A DNA stretch of 64,000 nucleotides from the NCBI GenBank assembly GCA_015847255.1, contig JADLZK010008794.1, positions 186,001 to 250,000 of the forward strand. Direction: 5' to 3'. The notes under the pieces were generated by a model. That model ran no database searches, was not told where the DNA came from, and saw nothing but the letters and a program-made list of their open reading frames with translations. This DNA comes from Hyparrhenia diplandra. Lineage: Eukaryota; Streptophyta; Magnoliopsida; Poales; Poaceae. Below, in pieces: positions 34,864 to 45,462 of the stretch. Each line of letters opens with the position of its first letter. Position 1 is the stretch's first letter. Position numbers and translations under genes: made by a program.

Positions 34864-35373
34864 CTAGCGGAAAGCACCTGCTCCGGGGGTTTCGGAGTCA
34901 GATCCTTCAACACACCACACCGGTTTTGATGATGATTCCCGGGTGTGTTGTTGCTTGTACCCAATAAATGGGCACTTAACCGCCTTACTCCCGACATGGA
35001 AGATGATGAAGCCCTTCCCCATGCAGATGTCGGCTTTGGCCGTATAGAGGAATGGCCTCCTCAGGAGGAGAGACACATCCTCTTTCGGGCCCATGTCGAG
35101 GACCACAAAGTCTGCAGGGATGTACTCCTTTATCTTGATAAGCATGTCTTCGAGTATTCCCTCAGGCCGCCGTGTTGTTTGATCTGCCATTTGGAGGACG
35201 AAACTTGCGGGTGCAAGTGTCCCACCATGAATTCTGTCGAAGGTGGCCTTGGACATCACATTGATACTGGCCCCAAGATCACAAAATGCGTTGACGAAGT
35301 TATGGGGGCCAATAGCGCAGCTGATAAGTGGACGTCCAGGGTCACCCTTCTTGGCAATGAACGGCGAGTCCAC
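34864..35373 (-). CDS. Aspartic protease of element B
   Basis: One clean frame encodes GDPGRPLISCAIGPHNFVNA, then the active site AFCDLGASINVMSKATFDRI, PEGILEDMLIKIKEYIPADF, VVLDMG and a modified signature LLLRRPFLYTAKADI (LGRPFL in relatives). It ends in a stop at 34864. The domain processes Gag. It overlaps the end of the zinc-knuckle frame (35256-35858) in a different frame. The frames appear joined by a one-base loss near 35390, where relatives would read through. It is the best-preserved coding piece of the element. Confidence 0.82.
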   Translation of the reverse strand: MDSPFIAKKGDPGRPLISCAIGPHNFVNAFCDLGASINVMSKATFDRIHGGTLAPASFVLQMADQTTRRPEGILEDMLIKIKEYIPADFVVLDMGPKEDVSLLLRRPFLYTAKADICMGKGFIIFHVGSKAVKCPFIGYKQQHTRESSSKPVWCVEGSDSETPGAGAFR

Positions 35374-35858
35374 GGGGATCTTTTCAAGCTCGGTGGGTTG
35401 TTAACATATTCGTGTGGGGTCTCAGGTTGCCCTGGAATCCTGCCCGAGTCGTTAACTGGTACTTGTGCAGCAATCTGGGCCAGCTGTGTTTCTATTATTT
35501 TGTTGAAGCTTAACTGGTTCTTCACAGCTGATGTCAACCCTTCCAGCTTGTAATTTACTCCCTCAAGGATCTTGTCAGTTTGGCTCATCTTTTTGGTGAG
35601 GTTTTCGTTGATTTTGGCTTGGCCCAATACCAGGTCCTTGAGTGAAGGTTGACTGGAGCTATAATTGGAATTGTAGCCCTGGTTACCTTGGAATGGTGGC
35701 CGGGACTGGTTATTCCAGCCCTGCTGAGGTTCGCGGTACCCGTTGTTGTTGATGAAAGCTGCTTCTTCACGGGTCTCAGGGCAACTATCCTCTGAGTGGC
35801 CAACTTCACCACATGTCTCACACATCATGTGTGAGTCTGTGGCGTAAACTGGGCGCTG
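35256..35858 (-). pseudogene. gag C-terminal part of element B: zinc knuckle and linker
   Basis: Continues gag after an in-frame TAG at 35859-35861. The knuckle CETCGEVGHSEDSC has C-x2-C-x4-H-x4-C spacing. An asparagine/glutamine-rich stretch and a helical region (LVLGQAKINENLTKKMSQTD) follow. After about 35390 the frame drifts into nonsense opposite the protease frame, as expected from a one-base deletion. Confidence 0.78.
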
Positions 35859-36589
35859 CTAATTATTAGTGTCAGTGGTGCGCTCTTCCAGTTTCTTCAG
35901 TAGAAGATCCATTTTTGCGGCAAGCAAATCCGCCTCCTTCAAGGTATGCATGCCTTTTTGTGTTTTGGCTGGGGTTCTGTCCTCCCCCCAGCTCTGGTTT
36001 TCCACCATCTTGTCGATCACGGCTGTTGCCTGATCTATGGTGAGTGATAGAAAGGCGCCACCAGCAGTGGCGTCGAGGTGCCCCTTCGATATGGCCGTGA
36101 GACCATTGTAGAAGTTCTGAAGCACCAGCCAATTCTCCATCCCGTGGTGCGGGCATGCTTGGATGTATTCTTGCAGCCTTTCCCACGCCTCCAGAATGGG
36201 TTCCATAGAGCTTTGCTGGAAATTGGCGATCCTCCCCTGCAGGGCATTGGTTTTGCCCATGGGAAAGAACTTAGCCAGGAACGCCGTGGAGCACTTGGTC
36301 CACGTATTGACAGCTTCCTTGTCCTTGTAGAACCACTGTTTCGCCTTCCCCACAAGGGAGAAGGGAAACAAGCGGAGCCTGATAACGTCGGGCTCGACGT
36401 CCTTGATAACAATAGTGTCGCACAGCTCAAGGAAGTGTTGGAGATGAGCGTTGGCGTCCTCGCTCGGCAGTCCACAGAATGGACTGGCCTGCACCATGGT
36501 GATTAGCCCAGTGCATAGCTCGAATTTCTTGTCCGCCACATTAACCACCTGCCCAGTGGGCACGTTGGCGACAGCGGGAACAGAGAAAT
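35859..36589 (-). pseudogene. gag core of element B
   Basis: A clean minus-strand frame with the Athila-like gag core: LITMVQASPFCGLPSEDANA, HLQHFLELCDTIVI, LRLFPFSLVGKAKQWFY, FLAKFFPMGKTNALQGRIAN, ACPHHGMENWLVLQNFYNGL and ATAGGAFLSLTIDQATAVID. It ends in TAG just before the zinc knuckle. Its N-terminal part lies at 45148-45313, beyond the CACTA-1 insertion. The two parts are in the same frame once the transposon and one AAT copy are ignored. Confidence 0.87.
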
Positions 36590-36970
36590 CACTAGTAGAA
36601 ATGTGTACATCAATGACCATTCTCTCATGACGCTGGCGATTTTGGTCACAGAATAGTCTCGTTCTGTGACGAAATTTTTACGTTGGTCACAAGTCACAAG
36701 TGACGGAGCCCAGGCACGATGAATAGTGACTAAATGCTGAGCATCGTCATTAATGAACAACACAAATTCGTCATCGATAATGTTGCTTGTTTGGAACACG
36801 AGAATGACGAACCGACTTGGTTAGAGCGGGCCGACCTGACGTCTCCTTTTTTTTTGAAGCCACGTTGTGCATAGTTGACGTTGTTTGCCCAGGTCGAAGA
36901 AGTGTTGCTGAGGGCCGACGTGAGGACCTACTTATTTGATGATTGTTTTTTGCAAAAAAATTTGCTCCAA

Positions 36971-37027
36971 TGGAGCTTCGAACACGCGACCAGGAGACAT
37001 ACAAATAGTAGCATTACCACTACACCA
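36971..37027 (-). other. tRNA-like A/B-box module, minus strand
   Basis: On the minus strand TGGTGTAGTGGTAATG (A-box-like, 37012-37027) is followed by GTTCGAAGCTCCA (B-box-like, 36971-36983). Spacing and order are as in tRNA genes or SINE heads. A clean cloverleaf is not evident and a T-rich stretch follows. It lies 380 bp from the left end of CACTA-1. Confidence 0.5.
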
Positions 37028-37862
37028 AACAATATTTCTTGACAAGTGCATGTACGTTCTTAATTTCTATACATTCAACATGCTAATCGAATGATGGATG
37101 ACTTAGATGATTTGACTAGAGGTATTGGGCCCTAAACCGATCATCGTCCTTATCGTGTGTGCCTGGCGGTGCTCCTGGACTGCACATCGCGCGGGCGCGG
37201 CCAGACGACGTGGGTGATCGGCGGCGTCCCGGCGGGTGATCGACGGCGTCCCGGCGTTTGATCGGCGGCAGCAGACTTCTCCTCAGGTGCGGCAGAGTAT
37301 CCCTCAAGCAGATCAGTAGTGCCGGCGCACGTGTCAACTACTTGTATGGTGATTTTCTTTTGGCATTGAATCCCTGAATTTTGATTGCTCTCCAAAACAA
37401 ATCCTGCATTGGTTTACCTTTCCGGCCAGTTCCTACTAGATTTTGATGTCAGCACACAAGCTGCAAACATACGCATGATTTAGCTCAGGTCTCAATTATA
37501 CATTCAACAATTTTTATTGTATGTTATTATGTATATATATGTGTCTGATAAGGGCCACCACATAACTAATTCACTAACAGCTAGTGAGCTGCATTACTGA
37601 ACCCACAAATTGACATGAATTTTTTATATCATATTTATAGCATCACCAAAGTAAGTTGAGAACGAGATTACTGTATGTCATATGAATGAAATATTTTTGA
37701 AAAAATGCAGAGCAGGATTGTGCATGCCTGCGCGTGGAGCTGGCAGATCAACGCTTGGTGTGATCAGATTACAAGGTTTGATTGTTTTTTGAATCACAGT
37801 TACATATATGCTTGTGTCTGAATTGTGCTTTGAAGAGTTACATTTTTTTTTTGTCAAACCAG

Positions 37863-38400
37863 ATGGATAGAAGTTGGATTTATGGGACTCAATCACAACT
37901 GCATATAAGAAAGGAGTTGAACAGTTCATGGCATTCGTTAGTGAAAGATACCCCAAAGATAGTGACATACTTTGTCCGTGCAGGAAATGTCTTAATCATA
38001 TTTCAAAGCCTCAGCATGAAGTAGAAGACCACATACACATTTTTGGAATGTCAACTACATACACCAGGTGGATTCATCATGGGGAGACGGCAGATGTTGA
38101 AGTAGTCGAAAATTTGGAGCATGTGGGGCAAGGAAGTGATCATGACTTTGGGATACATGTGGATGTGGCCGATGACGATTATGATGAGGATTACGGAGTA
38201 CCAGAGTTGATAGGAGATCTGTATGCTGCGGCAGAGGCTGATGGAGAAGAGCCAAGGTTTGCAAGAGTGCTTGAAGATGCGAAGAAGTCACTTAGCCCTG
38301 GTTCTAGTCATTCTAAATTCTCTTTTTTGGTGAGGTTGTTGTATGTGAAGTCTCGTTACCGAATCAGCAATGTAGGATTCACCACAATGAGTTGCACAGA
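37863..38400 (+). pseudogene. TNP2-type CACTA transposase, N-terminal fragment
   Basis: The frame opens MDRSWIYGT at 37863, shifts by one base near 37890, and continues YKKGVEQFMAFVSERYPKDS, then ILCPCRKCLNHIS and IHIFGMSTTYTRWIHHGE. This is the transposase-associated domain found at the start of plant CACTA transposases (CPC-x2-C zinc-binding core). An acidic linker (DVADDDYDEDYG) follows. The sequence breaks off about 180 residues in, before the catalytic region, and runs into unrelated sequence. Confidence 0.8.
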
Positions 38401-38784
38401 AAATTAGCTGCACAGCAGCACCATCCCTGCAACAGAGTTTACCTCCCTACAGGCATAACAGGAAGATAACAGAACACTAATTGTAGTTCAGTTGAGAATA
38501 TTGAGTTGCACAGAAAATTATCAAACACTTTGAAAAAACATCACACCATCACAGTAATTTAGGTCCAAGATGAAAAACAGTAATTTAGGTCCAAGATGAA
38601 AATGGCACATATATATAACTAAACTTGAGCTACTAGAGCTCCTGTGTTCACAAACCATCCGAAAGACATCTAGGTGGCATCACTAGGTGTTCTAGATGCC
38701 ATCAGATCATACTACAAGTTCTTCTAGATTACATTTACAACAATAGATAGGCTGGACAGCATGCAGTCTTGGAAAGTGCTTAAT

Positions 38785-39020
38785 TCTTCTTCGCTTCCTG
38801 AAGCTTCTTCTTCAGACGTGCGATGAGTTCGTCCTGACACTTGATATCTACTTCAGCTATCTAGAGTCTAACTCCATTCTTCTCGGCGAGGTCCTGCATC
38901 TTGTCCATCGCATCCTTCATCTTGTTCTGAGCTTATAGTGCCGCCGCCACCTTGTTCTCAAGAGCTTCCACTTTTTGATGCAGCTCAGCAAAGACGACAT
39001 CTTGCAGCAGTTGGCATCTA
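38785..39020 (-). pseudogene. Coiled-coil remnant of a CACTA accessory protein
   Basis: The minus strand reads VVFAELHQKVEALENKVAAA, a stop, AQNKMKDAMDKMQDLAEKNG, another stop, then CQDELIARLKKKLQEAKKN and a terminal stop. The heptad texture and position suggest the C-terminal coiled coil of a TNPA-like protein. The two internal stops make it a pseudogene. The gap in plain ORF lists here is due to those stops. Confidence 0.5.
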
Positions 39021-39714
39021 AAACATGACAAAAATGAACATGTCAATTGCAACTACTGGATAGTTATTTCAATGTTATAAACATATAGAGTGAACTATAT
39101 AGAAACTGTAATCGACATGTAATGCAATTGAAGTGAAGTTGCATGCATTGTGCCTGTGCACGGCCAGTTAGATGCTATAGGATTAACTGAAATACTCCAT
39201 ATACACATTGACAATTTTAAGTCGTGTAGTAGCTTGATGGTTACAGCATATACATACTTATATATGAGAGCAGTCTTGTCGAGAGGCTAGACAACTACTA
39301 TTCATGGTTCAAAATTTAATTGGATAGTTCAGCTCCAAATATACATGTTTCCACTGAAAATAGCCGAGAGAAGCATGCCAATTATTTGATTTGTGCCAAA
39401 CTCTTTAGGATAAGACAAGCAGTCAAGCTACAAAGAAACCTCTGTTCAATTGGTTTGCTTCTGTTGCCATTGCGCACACCAAAAAGGTTTGCTTCTGTTG
39501 CCATTGCGCACACCAAACTCTGTTGAATTGGTTTGCTTCATACAAGAGGCTAATTACAAACACAAAGAAACTGCTAAGTATTGAACGTTGCAGCCAGCAT
39601 TCTCAACACAAAGAAGAAGCTACTGACGGCACGCGGGGGCACGGCATAATCTACCCCAATCTGATTACTGACATCGAATTAACTGCTACCCGCATCCAAG
39701 AAACCATAATGTCA

Positions 39715-40130
39715 CCTTAATAGGCGCGGAGAAGGACGATGATGACTCGACGTCGGCAGCGGCGGAGCGGCGGCGAGCCTGCATATCCCTCTTCTTGATG
39801 GCAGACGACCCAGCGGCGTCGGCGGGGCGGCAGAGCTGCGGCGAGCCTGCGTAGCCCTCTTCTTGATGGCGGACGACCCAGCGACGCCGACGCCCTGGCG
39901 AGATGTGCGAGTCTTCCCCGACGATGGCGATAGTCCCGAGACCGCCCTCCCTCGTCCCGCAGCGGCGGCGCCCGGAGAGACTTATCAGCCCGCGCCTGGG
40001 CAGGATTCGGGGTCCCTGCCTCAGCCACCAGGGCTATGCGGCGGGCGGCAGCGGCGATGGCGAACTTCGAGGCGGAATTGTTTGCGCGGAAGGGGATTAG
40101 TTGAACCGGGCGCGTGCTAAACGTTGGATG
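39715..40130. other. GC-rich segment in CACTA-1
   Basis: Short open frames on both strands (39717-40028 minus, 39863-40120 plus), rich in Arg, Pro and Ala. It contains two copies of CCCTCTTCTTGATGGC (39787 and 39861). It looks like a captured or compositional first-exon-like piece; no family is recognised. Confidence 0.35.
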
Positions 40131-40211
40131 AGGGATGTGGGCGATGGGATTTATAGGACCTCAGTTGATATCTTTAACTAAAATCACGCTAGGCAGCTAA
40201 CAAACGCACCT

Positions 40212-40270
40212 GTGTGGCGCAGTGGTAAGACCCGCAGTGTTTGCTCTTCACTCGAGTTCGAATCCTATGG
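40212..40270 (+). other. tRNA-like A/B-box module, plus strand
   Basis: TGGCGCAGTGGTAAGA (40215-40230) fits an A box. AGTTCGAATCC (40255-40265) fits a B box, 40 bp further on. It is followed by a T-rich run. It looks like the head of a tRNA-derived SINE or a decayed tRNA. No clear acceptor stem or intact anticodon arm is seen. Confidence 0.5.
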
Positions 40271-40289
40271 CTTCCTTTCTATTTTATTT

Positions 40290-41375
40290 CACAACTTTTT
40301 TTTTATTTCATGCAATAATTATGACATGTTAATTCTAGAAAATCCCTAAAAGCAAGCTAAAAAAATCTAGAACCTTGCATGGCCCCCTCATTTTGGTGTG
40401 CAATCATGACAAAAAAGTCTCAATTTGTTTTGACAAAGACTTGACGTGTATCCTCTAAGAAGGCGTACAACCCTCTCATCACCTTTGGAGACTCGCGAGA
40501 TTTGTTCATCCACGTGTGAGATTTGCACTACCACTCTCTCGAAATGGGTTCAAATTTTTTTTTTGAGATGTTTATGGACCCAAAGTATGATGTAGTGCGA
40601 GGTTATGCAAATTTCGGACCAAGTTGAGCATTTTTTATATTTATTTCATGCATTATGACATATTAATTCTAGAAAACGCCTATGCTGGCTAAAAAAATCT
40701 ATAAACTTGCATGGCCCCACATTTTGGTGTACAATCATGACAAAAAAAGTTTCAATGCGTTTCGACAAAGACTTGATGTCTATACTCTAAGAAGGCTCAC
40801 AACTCTCTTATACACGCTAGAGACTAAGCAACTCTCTTATACACGCTAGAGACTAAGCGAGAGATGTTCATGAACATGTGAGGTTTGTACTACCACTCTC
40901 TTCAAATGGGTTCAAATTTTTTGGGATGTTTATGGACCCAAAGTATGATGTTGTGTGAGGTTATGCAATTTTAGGACCAAGTTGACTATTTTTTATATTT
41001 ATTTCATGCACTATGACATATTAATTCTAGAAAACGCCTAAGCTAGCTAAAAAAATCTATAAACTTGCATGGCCCCCACATTTTGGTGTACAATCATGAC
41101 AAAAAAAGTTTCAATGTGTTCTGACAAAGACTTGATGTCTATACTCTAAGAAGGTTCACAACTCTCTTATACACACTAGAGACTAAGCGAGAGATGTTCA
41201 TGAACATGTGAGGTTTGTACTACCACTCTCTCTAAATGGGTTCAAATTTTTTTTTTTTTGGATGTTTATGGACCCAAAGTATGATGTTGTGCGAGGTTAT
41301 GAAATTTTCTGACAAAGTTTAGCATTTTTTTATATTTATTTAATGCATTATGACATATTAATTTTAGAAAAAGAA
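40290..41375 (+). repeat. Tandem repeat of about 334-358 bp, three copies plus a partial fourth
   Basis: Units starting at ATGACAT(A/G)TTAATT recur at 40321, 40655, 41013 and 41350. Shared internal blocks are CTTGCATGGCCCC, TTTTGGTGTACAATCATGAC and TTATGGACCCAAAGTATGATG. The second unit has an extra internal duplication of ACTCTCTTATACACGCTAGA. Units 2 and 3 are more alike than unit 1. Nothing coding is seen. Confidence 0.88.
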
Positions 41376-41643
41376 AAAAGAAACCGAAGCTTAATTCTAT
41401 TTAATTAACAGGTTAGAGCCCGCGTGACAAAGCAAATTTGGCCGCCAAAACAATCCCAAAAAAAAAAAAATGCCGCCAAAATCATAGGTATTTTATCCAT
41501 TCCCCCCGCTCCCGGTCTCCGGCCCTCCCACGGATCCACTCCTCCCACCTCCCCATTTGTCCAAACCTATTCGCCGCCGCCGCCACACAACCACCATTGA
41601 CGACGAGGTCGCCCACACCTACTTCCGACGGGACATAGACAAG

Positions 41644-41750
41644 GCCGGCGAGGAGCTGCGCCGCTGCCGCCACACAACCGCACGGAGCCGGCGAGGAGCT
41701 GCGCCGCCGCCGCCACACAACCGCACGGAGCCGGCGAGGAGCTGCGTCGT
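41644..41750 (+). repeat. 43-bp GC-rich tandem repeat
   Basis: GCCGGCGAGGAGCTGCG starts at 41644, 41687 and 41730 in a GC-rich, leader-like segment (41490-41800). The period is not a multiple of three, so the repeat is not constrained as protein. Confidence 0.8.
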
Positions 41751-43339
41751 CGCCACCATCATTCGCCGCCACCGGATTTGGTTCGTCGCCGCACTCTGTC
41801 TCTCTAATCCATCTCTCTCTCCAATACACCTCGCTCTTCTTGAACTGCGTGTGTGAAAATGTATTTGGTTCGAGGAAAAACTGCGTGTCTGAAAATTTAT
41901 TTGGTTCTCCAATACACCTCGCTCTCCTTAATACATGTGTAAAACTGCGTGTGTGAAAATGTATTTGGTTCTAGGAAAATATATGCCAGTGCAAGTGCTG
42001 TTGAACTGATACTAAAAATTTATGTTATTTTACTACTGCATTTGTTTGTCTTGGTGGATGTGACATATGACCTTATATTGCAGCCGGTGGTATCTGATTC
42101 AGAATGTTCAGGGCACCTCAATGATTTTTGCTTGTACATATTTAGTTAATTATTAATTGAAAATTTCAAATTACCTTTGTACCACATAACTGAACTTTAG
42201 TGCTGCAATTTGGATGCTTTATTGCACTCTTAGTTCAGAGAATGGCAGTGCTATTTCTTCTCATTGTTATGAACAATTTCCTCGTTGTCCGTCGTCATGG
42301 ACAGTGTCGACCTGTGTGTCGGATGACCTCAACTGACTGCTGCTCGGCCTAGGCTTCCAGTAAAGCATGCTTTTTAGATCGACTTTTTTATGGAAGACAG
42401 CCGCTGGCAGCACGAGTAGAATGACAATCTCATCATGTACAAACAATTAATTTTGACAATAGTGCAACCCATGTTTAAATTGAAATTGTTGTAGCAATAT
42501 CCCGTTGCAATGTAACTGTAGGCCTAAATTTTCTCTTTGGGTTACTGAACTTGGAGGTAGCAGTAGCTTCTGCAGGTTTTCTTGCTGTCTTTGGTCCACT
42601 GGAGCTGTCAACTGCTATACGAGTAGATGTCAAATGCGATGTTCTTCCACTTTTCTGACTTGAGAACCTTTGTCTCTCATCGTACTGAATGTGGCCTTCA
42701 CCTTCGATTTTACAGACCCCTTAGGCAGACTCTTTGACCGCAATGGTGGCAACAAGGGGGCAACGTAGCAACAGGACTGCACAAGAAGAACAAGGTAACG
42801 ATAACATCTCTGTATTTCTCTATTGATGCATTCTGTTGTCTGTTTAACTAGTAGTTCAATTAGTAATATGTTTTTCCAACTGTAATTATCTGAGATAGAA
42901 GAAGCAGCGATTATTTGTGAAACCAATTGCATGGTCTGTACAACAAGCATGCCTGTTTAATTGATCTGGATCTGTATATAGAATTTGGTGTGGTCAGTTA
43001 GATCATTTTATTGACCTGGGCTTAGTCCCCTAATCTGTTACCTGCCTATTACCTCTTAGCTCTTACCTGCCTATAACCTATCACCACTTACTTCTTAGCT
43101 CTTCATCTGTCAATATTACCTCTTATCTCTTATCTATCATGCAAGTAGTATTAATTAGTACCCATTTGCTCCTAGTTCCTTCCTATGTATTTTCTAATAC
43201 ACATAATTTGCTTCTTCCTGTAAGAACCGCCAAAAACGGATTGGAGATCTACATCTATGCCGATCGCTGCACCTTTGATTGCACTGTGTCATGCAGACCA
43301 TTACAGTACTTTTTTTTTTGCTTTGCTTTGTATATGTTC

Positions 43340-43580
43340 AGACAATTCAGGACCGGCATGAGACCTCGCTACTGGAGGAGCTCCAGGAGCAGAATCGCTT
43401 CCTGGTAGAGGTCATCAAGAAATTTGAAATACTCATGCTGCTCAAGCCGTGGCATTGCCGCCGCTAGGAACACTGAAGAGCAGATGCTGCGGCAGGAGAA
43501 CAGCAAGCTCAAATCGGAGGTTTGCTTGCGCCGCCATCTTGCCAACTCAACTGAAGCCTCCAGGCGTGGTTGCAAACACT
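43340..43580 (+). pseudogene. Coiled-coil coding remnant in CACTA-1
   Basis: The plus-strand frames LLEELQEQNRFLVEVIKKFE and then EEQMLRQENSKLKSEV have clear heptad character. They are separated by a stop/frame change near 43467. It is probably the tail of an accessory transposon protein or a captured exon; I cannot say which. Confidence 0.35.
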
Positions 43581-45147
43581 GACTCACGGTGGGTGTGGAA
43601 CACCACCATAACCCTCATGCAAATTTAATTCCCTGTACCTGTTAAAGATGTCGAACATGCCTATCAAGCATTTAAAAATCTGGTGCTTGCTGATTATGTA
43701 CAACTGTGCTTGTCCAATAAAAAAACATGACATGAAATCTGGTGCTTGTTCAACTGTGCAGGTGCTTTAGTTGTAGCTTTAAACAATTATAAATTAGGAA
43801 ATCTGGTGCTTACTGATTAGCTCTGTAGGTGCTTTAGTATAAGTGCCAATCATAAATGCATATCATTCTATACTTATGTTAGTTTTTAATTTGTTCTGTA
43901 CATTTGTTACCCTTTTTGAAATAATATAATCTGAAATACAATAATGTGTCCAAAAATTCTTGCTACAGTAGTATTCATATTAATATTTGCTACAGATCAC
44001 GGGTTGTGATCCAAACTGAAAGATCCATGCATGCAGGTAAGAGCTTCTAGTCATTTACATATTCTAGACCATGAGTTGCCATCGTGAGTCTGACACTTTC
44101 CAATTTCCACTTGATGTCTTTAGTTTGAGGTAATTCAGATTCTCATCAAGGAGTGCAATAAGATTAAAGGTCACGTACAGCAGGTTGCAGATGACAAAAA
44201 AAAAACAAGAAGGCGGTGCTCGTCAAGCATATCTTGTCCCTCAATGGTAATGTTCAACTTCGACATGTGCACTGCTGGTAGCTGTTGGTCTATGTTGGTG
44301 ATGTTGTGTATGCACTAAGTTAAGTTGCAGGTGTTGGCAACTTTTTTATGTGTGATGTGAACTGAGATGGAACTAGTAATTGGAATGTGATGTCAAGTGA
44401 GGTCTTTGTGAGCTGAGTTCACTACTGTTGATTAAGTTGTAAGGTCACTGGAATTCTAGTTTCTTAATATATGAAAGCTTTTGGTCATTTGAATATTATT
44501 TGCAATTTGTATGAAATCAGCATGTGTGCAATTTGCAATTCAATTATTTATCGGATTTTTGTGTGACCAAATTATGGTGTATTTGTTGACGATTTTGAAA
44601 CTTGATCTATGACCAACATTTTGGAGTATTCACTTACGATTTGAATGCGCTATCTGTGACGAAAAAAACAATTAGAACTAGCCACGTGGCAGATCGTAAT
44701 TGGTCCATGTGGGGCTATGAAAACCATCGCTGCAGCTGCCACGTCATGCGCCACGTCATCATCCTACGTGGCAAACACCACCAGTTATGACGATACCCTA
44801 AACCAATTGGTGACCAAAACATGGCGTCATAGGACGAACTGACGCCGTTAACGGCACCGTCAAGATGCCTGTTAAACGACTGATGGTGACGAACACGGGT
44901 GCATAAACATGACCAAAACAGATCGTCAAAGAATGATTGCACATCTTTGACGATGGACTTATCGTCATTGAACGGAACAACATCTATGACCAACTTTGGT
45001 ATTTCGTCACACATTAACAAATGTGACGCGACCCCGATGACCATATGATTTTGGTCACAAGGTCGTCCACAGGTGAAACTATGTGACGTTTTCGACACAT
45101 CTGATGACCAAAGGTGAACGTCATCCATGAGCATTTTTCTACTAGTG

Positions 45148-45313
45148 AATCACGCAGCGACTTTTGAGCCATAGCTTGCGGTATGGTTGGTGCAGGGATG
45201 TCGGCCTCAACTGTCGGGGTTTTGGCTGAAGAAGAAGAGGTACGGGACCTGTTCTTCCTTAGGAGTGCCTCAGGATCCTCGATGAAGTTTGTCGGCAGTT
45301 GAAAACCTGACAT
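45148..45313 (-). pseudogene. gag N-terminus of element B
   Basis: Starts MSGFQLPTNFIEDPEALLRK at 45313 on the minus strand, about 120 bp inside the primer site. A serine-rich stretch comparable to element A's N-terminus follows. It is interrupted by CACTA-1 at 45147. Confidence 0.75.
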
Positions 45314-45436
45314 ACACTATCCTGTTTTCATCCACAACAGGAGAAAACATGAAAGATTAGCCTGTATGAGCAAGTGACTACCACGCATACACATTCCATA
45401 TTCATAGCTAGCTAGTGATTTCTTATAACAATGCCT

Positions 45437-45454
45437 TCCCCGACAACGGCGCCA
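45437..45454 (-). other. Primer-binding site of element B (tRNA-Asp, one mismatch)
   Basis: The plus strand reads TCCCCGACAACGGCGCCA, 17 of 18 identical to the 3' end of tRNA-Asp, 8 bp from the 5' LTR. Element A has the same primer and spacing. Confidence 0.82.
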
Positions 45455-45462
45455 GAAATGCT

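Larger units (their letters stand above)
36590..45147 (+). mobile_element. CACTA transposon 1, inserted in gag of element B
   Basis: Terminal inverted repeats CACTAGTAGAAA and TTTCTACTAGTG, with a perfect 3-bp duplication AAT (36587-36589, 45148-45150), define an 8.56-kb CACTA element. Both subterminal regions are rich in GTGACG, TTGGTCAC and TGACCAAA motifs in both orientations, the usual transposase-binding arrays. Inside are a damaged TNP2 N-terminus on the plus strand, a coiled-coil remnant on the minus strand, two tRNA-like modules, a 340-bp tandem repeat, and GC-rich segments. The main catalytic part of TNP2 is missing, so it is non-autonomous. Confidence 0.9.

Noticed and set aside
36078..36506. 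142-codon plus-strand and 146-codon minus-strand frames in gag
   Set aside because: Shadows of the clean gag core frame 35859-36589 on the minus strand.
40212..40270. A functional tRNA gene
   Set aside because: A and B boxes are present but I cannot fold an acceptor stem or a standard anticodon arm.
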